From: Patiria miniata
Taxonomy: Eukaryota > Echinodermata > Asteroidea > Valvatida > Asterinidae
Direction of reading: 5' to 3'
Assembly (NCBI RefSeq): GCF_015706575.1
Contig: NW_024037076.1
Location: forward strand, 12,342,898 to 12,406,897
Length of the DNA: 64,000 nt
Shown: piece after piece, positions 51,201-60,698 of the stretch
Layout of the letters: the number at the start of each line of letters is the position of its first letter
Position numbering within the stretch: position 1 is the stretch's first letter
Position numbers and translations under genes: made by a program
The notes under the pieces: generated by a model
The model's database searches: none
Told to the model about the DNA's origin: nothing
The model's input: only the letters and a program-made list of their open reading frames with translations

Positions 51201-53512
51201 TTTCCATATCCGCGGTCATGAAAAATACTGATTTTTGGTCAAAAAATCCAACTTCACGAAACTAAGTCAAATGTTCACACCAGGTGAGTAGATGCCAGAA
51301 ATGAATCCCCAAGAGATTTCAGCTCACTACAGTCAGGATGGGAAAAGAAAACCAACAATTCAGTTTTTTAGCCAAAATGGTCCAAATCTGAAAAGTTTTC
51401 CATATCCGCGGTCATGAAAAATACTGATTTTTGGTCAAAAAATCCAACTTCACGAAACTAAGTCAAATGTTCACACAAGGTGAGTAGATGCCAGAAATGA
51501 ATCCCCAAGAGATTTCAGCTCACTACAGTCAGGATGGGGGCAGAAAACCAACAATTCAGTTTTTTAGCCAAAATGGTCCAAATCTGAAAAGTTTTCCATA
51601 TCCGCGGTCATGAAAAATACTGATTTTTGGTCAAAAAATCCAACTTCACGAAACTAAGTCAAATGTTCACACCAGGTGAGTAGATGCCAGAAATGAATCC
51701 CCAAGAGATTTCAGCTCACTACAGTCAGGATGGGAAAAGAAAACCAACAATTCAGTTTTTTAGCCAAAATGGTCCAAATCTGAAAAGTTTTCCATATCCG
51801 CGGTCATGAAAAATACTGATTTTTGGTCAAAAAATCCAACTTCACGAAACTAAGTCAAATGTTCACACAAGGTGAGTAGATGCCAGAAATGAATCCCCAA
51901 GAGATTTCAGCTCACTACAGTCAGGATCCGGGCAGAAAACCAACAATTCAGTTTTTTAGCCAAAATGGTCCAAATCTGAAAAGTTTTCCATATCCGCGGT
52001 CATGAAAAATACTGATTTTTGGTCAAAAAATCCAACTTCACGAAACTAAGTCAAATGTTCACACAAGGTGAGTAGATGCCAGAAATGAATCCCCAAGAGA
52101 TTTCAGCTCACTACAGTCAGGATCCGGGCAGAAAACCAACAATTCAGTTTTTTAGCCAAAATGGTCCAAATCTGAAAAGTTTTCCATATCCGCGGTCATG
52201 AAAAATACTGATTTTTGGTCAAAAAATCCAACTTCACGAAACTAAGTCAAATGTTAACACCAGGTGAGTAGATGCCAGAAATGAATCCCCAAGAGATTTC
52301 AGCTCACTACAGTCAGGATGGGAAAAGAAAACAAACAATTCAGTTTTTTAGCCAAAATGGTCCAAATCTGAAAAGTTTTCCATATCCGCGGTCATGAAAA
52401 ATATTGATTTTTGGTCAAAAAATCCAACTCCATGAAACTAAGTCAAACGTTCACACAAGGTGAGTAGATGCCAGAAATGAATCCCCAAGAGATTTCAGCT
52501 CACTACAGTCAGGATCCGGGCAGAAAACCAACAATTCAGTTTTTTAGCCAAAATGGTCCAAATCTGAAAAGTTTTCCATATCCGCGGTCATGAAAAATAC
52601 TGATTTTTGGTCAAAAAATCCAACTTCACGAAACTAAGTCAAATGTTCACACCAGGTGAGTAGATGCCAGAAATGAATCCCCAAGAGATTTCAGCTCACT
52701 ACAGTCAGGATGGGAAAGAAAACCAACAATTCAGTTTTTTAGCCAAAATGGTCCAAATCTGAAAAGTTTTCCATATCCGCGGTCATGAAAAATACTGATT
52801 TTTGGTCAAAAAATCCAACTCCACGAAACTAAGTCAAATGTTCACACAAGGTGAGTAGATGCCAGAAATGAATCCCCAAGAGATTTCAGCTCACTACAGT
52901 CAGGATGGGGGCAGAAAACCAACAATTCAGTTTTTAGCCAAAATGGTCCAAATCTGAAAAGTTTTCCATATCCGCGGTCATGAAAAATACTGATTTTTGG
53001 TCAAAAAATCCAACTTCACGAAACTAAGTCAAATGATCACACAAGTTGAGTAGATGCCAGAAATGAATCCCCAAGAGATTTCAGCTCACTACAGTCAGGA
53101 TCCGGGCACAAAACCAACAATTCAGTTTTTTAGCCAAAATGGTCCAAATCTGAAAAGTTTTCCATATCCGCGGTCATCAAAAATACTGATTTTTGGTCAA
53201 AAAATCCAACTTCACGAAACTAAGTCAAATGTTCACACAAGGTGAGTAGATGCCAGAAATGAATCCCCAAGAGATTTCAGCTCACTACAGTCAGGATCCG
53301 GGCAGAAAACCAACAATTCAGTTTTTTAGCCAAAATGGTCCAAATCTGAAAAGTTTTCCATATCCGCGGTCATGAAAAATACTGATTTTTGGCCAAAAAA
53401 TCCAACTTCACGAAACTAAGTCAAATGTCCACACAAGGTGCGTAGATGCCAGAAATGAATCCCCAAGAGATTTCAGCTCACTACAATCAGGATCCGGGAA
53501 GAAAACAAACAT
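39282..53512. repeat. satellite array, about 73 monomers of about 195 bp
   Basis: Monomers are nearly identical. Landmarks in order are GTTTTCCATATCCGCGGTCA, GAAAAATACTGATTTTTGG, CCAACTTCACGAAACTAAG, CACAAGGTGAGTAGATGCC, CCCCAAGAGATTTCAGCTC and ACTACAGTCAGGAT. Variation concentrates after AGGAT (GGGGGC, GGGGC, CCGGGC, CGGGGC, GGAAAAG), at CCAAC/CAAAC and at CACAAGG/CACCAGG. Each monomer has a CCGCGG (SacII) site, and the CCGGGC variant creates GGATCC (BamHI). Monomers from about 50.2 kb rightward are more diverged, and the last breaks off at about 53510. Short ORFs through the array are not considered genes. Confidence 0.95.
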
Positions 53513-53757
53513 TTATGTATTGCACAAGGATACACATTCCAGTATGTGTGTATGCCTTGTCAGCCCTTGTTTGATGGGACCTGGTTGCGATCACGGTTGA
53601 CCCATGTTGATTCCAACACAGAAGGCGAGACGATACAATGGGCTCCATGCACAAGTACCCTCTCAACAGTTACAAAGGAATTGTTCTGGGAGACCACCAG
53701 GAGAGACATTCTAACGCATCGGCTAAGCCACCTGACGCTAATGGAAGACACTATGGC
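53513..53757. other. no gene seen between satellite and SINE
   Basis: Unique-looking DNA of unknown function. The remaining - strand exons of the CREC gene would be expected to begin near or beyond here, but none is recognisable. Confidence 0.4.
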
Positions 53758-54075
53758 TTTGTAGGCACTTGTGGTCTAGTGCTAGAGCATTGGAATCATG
53801 ATCGTGAGATTGTGGGTTCAAGCCCCACCGTGGCTATGCGTGTTGTGCCCTTGAGTAAGACACTTTACCTCAATTACTCCTCTCAACACAGTTGTTAAAT
53901 GGGTACCAGCATTATTCAATGCTGGGAAGGTAACAGACTTGCTGTGGAGGAGGTGTGTCGATCCCCCTTCATCAGCATTTCATGGACTTGAGTCTGGCCC
54001 AATCGCTTCAAAAGAGAGATGGGCACTCCATTCCTGTGAACACAGGTTCGTCCCCTTTACCTTTACCTTTTTACT
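53758..54075 (+). mobile_element. tRNA-derived SINE
   Basis: Box A TGGTCTAGTGC is at 53772-53782 and box B GGTTCAAGCCC at 53815-53825. The body contains CCCTTGAGTAAGACACTTTA, CTCAACACAG and AAATGGGTACCAGCA, like tRNA-SINE families common in echinoderms. It lies just downstream (in - strand terms) of CREC exon 4. Confidence 0.7.
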
Positions 54076-54169
54076 ATGGCTTTGTTGGTTTCCAGGCTAT
54101 CATTACTGATACCCACAAATGTACCCAATATGCATGATACCCTGGCTACCATACAATTAGCCAACCTAC

Positions 54170-54283
54170 CTGCATATCTTCCACTGCATTAGGGTTGTAG
54201 AAGGCCAGTAACTCCTCCCCTTCCAGGAAGCCATCCTTGTTCTTGTCAGCCAGAGTAAACATCTTCTTGTTGCTCTTGATTTC
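54170..54283 (-). CDS. CREC-family calcium-binding protein, coding exon 4
   Basis: 114 bp, phase 0 at both ends: acceptor TTTCAAACAG at the high side, donor CAG|GTAGG at the low side. It encodes 38 residues (147-184 of the joined protein) with the third EF-hand loop DKNKDGFLEGEE (159-170), preceded by KKMFTLA and followed by LLAFYNPNAVEDMQ. A loop followed by an F.NP/F.HPE segment is characteristic of EF-hand 3 in reticulocalbins and calumenin. No later exon (EF-hands 4-6, ER-retention tail) was found in the window. Confidence 0.85.
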
Positions 54284-54387
54284 CTGTTTGAAATAAAAAA
54301 GCAAATTCCAAGATCGACTCCATTCTGAAATTATATTTGTGTCGCTGTGCGAATGTCATTGTTGAATGTATGGTTTTCACTTACTGA

Positions 54388-55034
54388 CAAAGTTGCTATG
54401 AGTCACTGATTTTTGTGACTCGAGTCGAGTCATTTTAAAGAAGTGACTCGAGTCGAGTCGAGTCATTAGGTCAAGAAGGTGGAGTCGAGTCGAGTCGAGT
54501 CGAGTCACAGTGTGTAGTCGAGTCGACTCGAGTATTTCGCTGAGTCAATTCAAGTTATAAATATTTGAACACTGTACAATAAATAAACACAAGAGAGAAA
54601 GTCATTTTTTGGCTTTTTTAATTTTACATTCGGGCTACTACATGTGGTGACAACATATTTGACTCTTAATGAAAATAAAAAGGAGGTGCCAGCTGATCGC
54701 CATTCAACTAATGGGGACACTGATCAAACCACGTATGTATATGTATACATTATTCCCGAACATTCTAATGTGACGTAAATAAAAACCGGCACTGGGGTAA
54801 GTCATTGCAAATATTTTTTGCAAAGTTTTGCTTTTATTTTTGGGACTCGAGTCTTATAAGCCTTCCTCAAGTCGAGTCGATTCATTCTGATGAGGGACTC
54901 GAGTCGAATCAAGTTATTTGCTCGCAGTGACTTGAGTTGAGTCATTTACCCGCCAGGACTCAAGTCGAGTTGCCAGAAATTGTGACTGGAGTCGGACTCC
55001 AGTCGAGTCATTGACGGGAGTCATTACAACTCTG
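54388..55034. mobile_element. hAT-like MITE rich in GAGTC pentamers (candidate)
   Basis: The left end CAAAGTTGCTATGAGTCACTG and the right end reverse-complement CAGAGTTGTAATGACTC are similar. Both sub-ends carry runs of GACTCGAGTCGAGTC (54416-54540 and 54843-55020) with a less repetitive centre. An 8-bp target duplication was not found, so the boundaries are tentative. It lies in CREC intron 3. Confidence 0.45.
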
Positions 55035-55046
55035 GTAATACCAAAG

Positions 55047-55220
55047 CATAGCTGCCAACTTTTCAAAATCCCAATTAGTAATCAACCCGCGCGGTCATTT
55101 TCAACTGCTCGTTTTATCAAAAGCTTTACAAACATCGAGTACAGGTACATGGTTTACATGTACACATACATGTGCATACCCCTTCTTTTTGTGAATAATA
55201 ATGTACTGTAGGCCAAAAGA

Positions 55221-55252
<32 letters not shown>

Positions 55253-55949
55253 TTCAATTAATTTTGTTTTAATGTCTGTTTTTGTTTGTTGAAGTCAAAT
55301 AAATAATAACAACAATAACATGTGCGCATATTTTGTTTGAGATGCATGCTATCGATGTGGAGTTTCGAGTTCGTATCATCAATGTATTTACACACAATGA
55401 TTTAGGGCCACCGTATGCAATAGAAATATCCCGCCAACATACCTTGCAAACGCATGCTGATTTATCTTTTCTGGATGTTGTGACAAACTCAAACTCTATT
55501 ACCAATTATTCCAACCATACTCTTATTAAATTCCATGATTAAAATCTCGCACTGATGGGTCTCATCCCGGCAATAAGCGACCAAATGTGCTCACGATCGT
55601 CACTGAAAAGCACTCACACACAGTACACACAACCACACATCCACGAGATGCACACAAATGACACACCATTGAAAAATAGTTTTAGTCTGGTCCTCAAGTA
55701 CTCCACTGCGCACACTGCATTGATGTCTATCAGGTGCTTGACTGCATTCTTATTAGACTTGTCACTAGTCCATCCATTATCGCGACATTTCGCCAGAAGT
55801 TTTCGGTCAAAAACGATACTTTACAAGTATTTTTTTTTCGTTATGTAGAAAATGGGAAATTCGTAATATTTTAGTGGCAAATCGTATTTTCGTAATTTAA
55901 CAAACAATTCGTAATAATTACGAAAAATTCGTAACAGTTGGCAGCTATG
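55047..55949. mobile_element. non-autonomous DNA transposon, CATAGCTGCCAACT TIRs
   Basis: CATAGCTGCCAACT at 55047-55060 is repeated in inversion as AGTTGGCAGCTATG at 55936-55949. The direct repeat CCAAAG flanks both ends (55041-55046 and 55950-55955), as expected for a target-site duplication. The interior includes a long A-tract (about 55228-55250) and no transposase. It is about 0.9 kb, within CREC intron 3. The superfamily is uncertain. Confidence 0.7.
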
Positions 55950-56151
55950 CCAAAGAGCATTTCAGTGTGTGTTAAACAATGAACTGAGATTTGCAATTTT
56001 GCTTTATAATATATTATAAATATAATACGTAAATAATCAACATTGGTCAGCTCAGCAGGATGGGAAAGGTTAGCTACCCTAACACATCCCCTCCCCCTCC
56101 CCTCCCTCTTGCTCTACCCTCCCACCCCCATGTGAAAAATTCAATATTTAC

Positions 56152-56333
56152 CATTTTCATTTCTTGATCTGGATACTCCGCAGCGTTTTCTGGCACATCG
56201 CCCAAGACATGGGTGTGGTACTCCTCCCATGACAGGCGGCCATCTTTGTTCTTATCCTGGATCAGCATGTGTTCCTCCGCGATGACCCGGTCAATGTTCT
56301 TCAGGGAACCGCTGATCCACTCTTGAAGTTCTT
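56152..56333 (-). CDS. CREC-family calcium-binding protein, coding exon 3
   Basis: 182 bp. It begins with the last two bases of a Glu codon (acceptor CCTTACACAG) and ends in phase 0 (ATGAAAATG|GTAAATATTG). It encodes residues 87-146. The segment EWISGSLKNIDRVIAEEHML forms the helix after EF-hand 1 and the entering helix of EF-hand 2. Loop 2, DKNKDGRLSWEE (112-123), has Asp/Asn at 1, 3 and 5 and Glu at 12, followed by YHTHVLGDVP, as in SWEEY motifs of reticulocalbins. Confidence 0.88.
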
Positions 56334-56647
56334 CTGTGTAAGGATGCAAAAAAAAAACACTTGGTCACTGAAGAACATTGATGGTTTTACACCATGGCAA
56401 ATCCAGCCTTATGTAATGACCATGACAGAGCTTTAAAGAACTTGGTGAATTAACGTGAAAAAGGAATCAAATCTTAAACTTCAATTGTGTAGTAATCATC
56501 GTGGAGATTACAGACTAGGATCATTCATTAGATATCTTCGTTCATTGGGTCAATCATGAGCATTACATTGCCTTTCATAGCGCTGGAATCGCCCGCTAGG
56601 TTTGACCATCAAGTAGCGTTTCACTGCTTCTTTTTCAGAAAACTGGC

Positions 56648-57025
56648 GGCAATTTGGGTGATTCACAATGCAGTGCGCCACCAAGAGTTTGCCATGGAGA
56701 GTCAACTTTTCAAGTTTACGGTCGACAAAACATGGCCCATTTGAATGAGTGTCAGTAGACAATTTGAAATAATTTGTTACAGATTGGGCAAAGCATTCTG
56801 CCGCCTTATCAAAAATCACCATATTGATACAAAGAAAAGGAAAGGTCAAACATATACTCAAATCATACGCTTATGAAACTACTGACCGGAAAAAACAAAC
56901 AACTTCAAATGTCCCGCGCTGCGAATTTGTCGACCATCTCCCATAATGCACTGGGAAAAATGAACTCTCTGTGGCAAACTCTTGGTGACGCACTGCATTG
57001 TGAATCGCCCGAATTGTCAATGCAA
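56648..57025. mobile_element. inverted-repeat element in CREC intron 2
   Basis: About 56652-56712 (GATTCACAATGCAGTGCG-CACCAAGAGTTTGCCA) is matched in reverse complement at about 56955-57020 (TGGCAAACTCTTGGTG-CGCACTGCATTGTGAATC). The arms are about 60 bp with few mismatches, and the spacer is about 235 bp. Outer boundaries and any target duplication are unclear. Probably a MITE. Confidence 0.6.
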
Positions 57026-57232
57026 AGTATACCATAGAACACTTTGTGGCAGTGAAAATATTGTGATTATTCAACAATGTAGCAACAACTCGAACTAGCC
57101 CACTTTGCTGAGACGGTTCCAATGCAAGTGTTTAAGATAGAACACATCCAGCTGGGGAAGCCCCATCATTGATAGTTTTATTGGAACCACAATATCAGGA
57201 CGCAAGCACTTAGAAATCGTTTAATGGTAAGC

Positions 57233-57667
57233 ACGAGTCAAATCAATCACAAATCAATCACAAGTCAATCACAAGTCAAATTACAAGTCAATCACAAGTC
57301 AATCAAAAGTCAGTAACAACTCAAATCAATAGTCATCACAAGTCAATCAAAATTCAAACGCAAGTCAATCACAAGTCAATCACATGTCCATCACAAGTCA
57401 ATCACAAGTCAATCACAAGTCAATCACAAATCAAATCACAAATCAAATCGCAAGTCAAATCACAAGTCATCACCACTCAATAACAAGACAAAACACAGTC
57501 ATATCATCAGTTACAAGTCAATCACAAGTCAATCACAATTCCATAACAATTCAATCACAAGTCAATCACAAGTCAATCACAAGTCAAATCACAAGTCAAA
57601 TCACACGTCAAATCACAAGTCAAATTACAAGTCAAACACAAGTCAAATCACAAGTCAAATACAAGTA
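57233..57667. repeat. 11-bp minisatellite (AATCACAAGTC)n
   Basis: Tandem copies of CAATCACAAGT with variants (CAAATCACAAGT, AGTCAATAACA) fill about 430 bp of CREC intron 2. It is very similar in period and sequence to the minisatellite at 61733-62190. Confidence 0.9.
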
Positions 57668-57994
57668 AGGGTCACAAGAGCAGGCTAGGGATGAACAGTG
57701 ACAAAGGAATGCCTTCGTCAAACTTCATTTGAATAAAGATTGTCTCTTGACTTGAGACTGGAAGACTTCTGATTGATTTGACTTCTGAATTTTTTTAAAC
57801 ATTTCTTCTGAAAGCTTGTGATGACATAAATACAGCTATGCAAATCAGCTGGTGACCAGTCACAAGCACTTGCATCACATGGCATTTTGGCTGGTACGCT
57901 GCTTCTGCTAAGCAATGTTAACAAGTTTTCGCTAAGCACTTTTTTGCGTACTCGGCCTCAGATTACAGGAATTGGTCATTTTATGTTCAATCAC

Positions 57995-58100
57995 CTTTGT
58001 CGAGGTAGCTATCTTCGTTGCTATCAGCTTTCTTCAAAATGATCCTCAGCCGAGCCTTACTCTCATCTGCAGACATTGTCTGGAACTCCCGAGCAGCTTT
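57995..58100 (-). CDS. CREC-family calcium-binding protein, coding exon 2
   Basis: 106 bp. It starts in phase 0 (acceptor CCTTGTCACAG) and ends after the first base of a Glu codon (GACAAAG|GTGATT). It encodes residues 51-85, with TMSADESKARLRIILKKAD followed by EF-hand loop 1. Loop 1 is completed across the junction as DSNEDSYLDKEE (76-87), with Asp/Asn/Asp ligands and Glu12. The T(P/A)EESK.RL..I. motif is a CREC-family hallmark. Confidence 0.88.
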
Positions 58101-58129
58101 CTGTGACAAGGTTAAAAAAAAACCCATAA

Positions 58130-58500
58130 GGCCAAAAAAAAAAAGTCTCCGGTTTCTGGTATGGAGCTTGCCCAAAAAGTGGTGCGGCGACGCGGCTTTT
58201 TTTTTTTTTTTACCTGACTTTTTTGCTTCAAATGTCGGCTGATGACTGCAAATGGTGCCCGACTAAACCTAGTGCAAATATATGGGAGTCCGGAGAAGCC
58301 ACATAAAGCTTATTCTCGATCATAACCCCATCTAAAAACACGTTAAAATTGTGCAGCAGCAGGATTCCAGTCAAACCAGTGAGTTTGGCGGTTTTGAGAC
58401 ATCATCTTTTATTGAAAAAAAAAAAATTTCATTTTGCCGACGCGCATGGCTACGGCGACGCGCGCGCATACCAGAAACCGGAGACTTTTTTTTTTTGGCC
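58130..58500. mobile_element. GGCC-terminated MITE (Harbinger-like), CREC intron 1
   Basis: The TIRs are GGCC-A-tract-GTCTCCGGTTTCTGGTATG at the left and its inverse CATACCAGAAACCGGAGAC-T-tract-GGCC at the right. TAA precedes the left end (58127-58129) but the right flank is ACT, so no intact duplication remains. Best-preserved member of the family also present at 1204-1570. The left end is only 29 bp from the exon 2 acceptor. Confidence 0.8.
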
Positions 58501-58666
58501 ACTTTTTGATAACCTTCGACAGCCCCATGGATGAGACACACCGTGTGTGCATACTGGTTCGCGAAAAAGTACGCACGACTAATTGCATTCTGAGCATGCA
58601 CAAACCCATAGCGTCTTCGCGTGAGCGTCAGGCGTCATCCGAAATGCATTTGAATGTTAAAAACAC

Positions 58667-59044
58667 CGCAGTGGCTATTGTTACGGCAGCCGTAACGCAT
58701 TTCCCATTTTCTATCGTTACGGTAGACTGCAACTGTTATAAAAACATGACAAGAAAATATAAAATTAGAAGGAAAAAAGTGAATTTGAACGTTATGAAAT
58801 TCGGACTTTATTTCCCTTTTAAAAAGAATCCTCCAAAGCCTCAGGTTAGAAAAGGAAAAAAAATCGAGTGCAAAACTGAGATCCGAACCCGCAACCTCGC
58901 GGTGCAAAATCCTACCCTCTATCGACTGAGCTGTCGCACTGCTCGCTAACACATGTGGAAACAAATAATTATATACCTGCGTGCGTATCAAAAAAGTATC
59001 GTAGAGGGCGCTAAACAATGACTGCCGTAACGATAGCCACTTCG
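58667..59044. mobile_element. Mutator-like non-autonomous element with 9-bp target duplication
   Basis: The left end CGCAGTGGCTATTGTTACGG-CAG and the inverse of the right end CGAAGTGGCTATCGTTACGG-CAG form a 23-bp TIR with two mismatches. TAAAAACAC flanks it directly on both sides (58658-58666 and 59045-59053). A 9-bp duplication is typical of MULEs. A tRNA-like sequence (58866-58950) lies inside. No transposase. Located in CREC intron 1. Confidence 0.75.
58866..58950 (-). mobile_element. tRNA-like sequence within the Mutator-like element
   Basis: The reverse strand reads GACAGCTCAGTCGATAGAG (D-arm/box A) and, about 35 bases later, GCGGGTTCGGATC (T-arm/box B). The anticodon region GGATTTTGCACC and the acceptor ends do not form a clean cloverleaf. 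It is more likely a tRNA pseudogene or SINE head than a functional gene. Confidence 0.5.
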
Positions 59045-59161
59045 TAAAAACACATGAATCTGGGACTGAGAAACATTTCCAATTTTGTTAGAAAACACTT
59101 TGAAAATGCACTCGACTCTCCATAAACTTTGTACACAAGAACTGTAGGTTTTTTCACTGAC

Positions 59162-59311
59162 ATAACCGCCCAGGAACATTTCATGGTCAAATGCTTGGGA
59201 CCGCACTGGCTCAAGGCCCGGAGGTCGTTGTGAGAATTCTCGAGATGTCACCCCCGGCAGAAGCACAGATAGAAAGCACGCCATCGCCCAGTAAGCCATC
59301 GTGCAGATCAC
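59162..59311 (-). CDS. CREC-family calcium-binding protein, coding exon 1 (start)
   Basis: Starts at ATG 59311 and encodes 50 residues to donor TAT|GTCAGT (59161 downward). Residues 1-23 (MICTMAYWAMACFLSVLLPG-VTS) form a signal peptide. FDHEMFLGGY (41-50) is the CREC N-terminal motif (compare DHxAFLG) and joins in frame to KAAREFQTMSADES in exon 2 with family-typical spacing. Met5 could also serve as start. The protein would act in the ER/Golgi lumen as a low-affinity multi-EF-hand Ca2+ binder. Reticulocalbin-1/2, calumenin and Cab45 cannot be separated from this N-terminal half. It is divergent to ALDH9A1, with start codons 1.4 kb apart. Confidence 0.82.
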
Positions 59312-59425
59312 TCGTCTCTAATGCTGTTTGGAGAGGAAACATAGAAAAAAACACTAAGATATCACATATTAAAATTAAAATTCACAACTGAAAACTTGTC
59401 AATAAAGTCACCATTTTGTATATTA

Positions 59426-59808
59426 GGCCAAAAAAAAAAACAAGTCGGTCTCTGGTCAGCGCGCGCGTCGATTTTAATCATGCGCGTCGATCTTTTTTTT
59501 TTCCAAAATGTTCCGCGGTAGCTCCAACAGCGCCCTCTATTTCCGCACCTCCTCAATATTTCTTTACCAAAGAGCACCAAGGAATGGGAAATTGCACCAA
59601 GGCAAATGATCAAAAGCACCAAGGCAAATTATGGAGGACACCAATGTACATAGGACACCAAAAAAGCAAAGTAGTACCCACCTTGTCTGTACAATCCAAG
59701 CTTGAAGAAAAAAAAAAAAAGCCAAAAAAAAAAAAAAAGCCGCGTGGCCGCGTCAATTCCGGAACTTTGGTCTGACCAGAGACCGAATATTTTTTTTTTT
59801 TTTTGGCC
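59426..59808. mobile_element. Harbinger-like MITE with TTA duplication
   Basis: Starts GGCC-A-tract-CAAGTCGGTCTCTGGTCAG and ends CTGACCAGAGACCGA...T-tract-GGCC. TTA occurs directly outside both ends (59423-59425 and 59809-59811). Inside: CGCGCGCGTCGATTTTAATC, CAGCGCCCTCTA and repeated CACCAAGGCAAAT. The family member at 63558-63925 is in inverse orientation. No transposase. TWA duplications and GG-starting TIRs fit PIF/Harbinger. Confidence 0.82.
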
Positions 59809-60535
59809 TTATAATGGCATACGTAACGTCCCTACGAAGAAAAATGTTTTAATAAAATAAAAAGCGTTGAAGTTATTACGAGTATAAACTACTGCTTGTC
59901 CAATTAAGAGGATCCTACATTGGCCATTGAAAAGTGATTTTCACACGTGACGTCGTTTGAAACATTTTGCCATTTATGCATGCACAATAACAGTAACAGG
60001 ATGAATGAGACAGAATCTGAAAAACTTTTTAAAAATTTTTTTTGTGATTTACAAACTGAAAAAAGTTACATTAATGTATTTTGTGAAACACAGTCACAGC
60101 AGCTTGCAAGTGGGTACTAGTCACATTTGCATAATTTACTGTTAAAAGGTAAATTTTCTCCAAAACATTTTGCTAAAACCATAAAACTAAGTAAATCACG
60201 ACTTCCTCTCGCAACCTTACCGCAATCTTTTGTTGATGTCAAAGGTCATCTCGGCACTTTAGATCTTCCATGTTTCATGAGGGAGTATTAATTATTTAAT
60301 CATTGGTCTTTTCCTCTTCAAACTGATTAAAAAGTCGTTTAATACATTTTTTGTACCGAAAAAAAATAAATATGAATTATTTAATAAATAAGTAAACATA
60401 CTTTTGAAAGCTTGTTCTTGAACATGCAACATATTTTAAATAGCCAAGTGGCTCTCACCTAAGTTTCAGTAGTAGAGTCCATGGCTAGACGTATTCCGAC
60501 GGCTGTTTTATGTGTTGACGAACCACATGCACACG

Positions 60536-60548
60536 AGTTCAAAGGTGA
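60536..60548 (+). promoter_or_regulatory. DR1-type nuclear receptor site (candidate)
   Basis: AGTTCA-A-AGGTGA is two AGGTCA-like half-sites spaced by one base, the DR1 pattern used by HNF4 and RXR heterodimers. It lies 43 bp before the upstream in-frame ATG (60591) and about 150 bp before the main ATG of ALDH9A1. Pattern match only. Confidence 0.35.
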
Positions 60549-60698
60549 CGATTATTTTATTAGCAGTTTACATGTCGTACACCAAGTGAAATGTCTGGCT
60601 TGGGAAGACGCCGGATAGTTTTATTGTCCTGTCACGCTCGGCTGCACTTCACTTTCAGGGGTGTTTCAAGACCAAAAGTTTCGCAGGAATCGTTCATC

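Larger units (their letters stand above)
59312..60590. promoter_or_regulatory. shared 5' region of the divergent CREC and ALDH9A1 genes
   Basis: Head-to-head arrangement makes this the probable promoter region for both genes. It contains a Harbinger-like MITE (59426-59808), an octamer ATTTGCAT (60125-60132) and a direct-repeat nuclear-receptor-like site near the ALDH9A1 start (60536-60548). No clear TATA box was assigned. Confidence 0.5.

Noticed and set aside
39282..53512. CRISPR-like array
   Set aside because: Whole 195-bp monomers repeat with no short repeat/unique spacer alternation, in a eukaryotic genome.
57384..57668. Repetitive SQVNHKSIT-type open frame
   Set aside because: Translation of the intron minisatellite; no protein features.
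58434..58949. 171-residue open frame in CREC intron 1
   Set aside because: Spans a MITE end, a Mutator-like element and a tRNA-like sequence; composition is low-complexity and no domain is recognisable.
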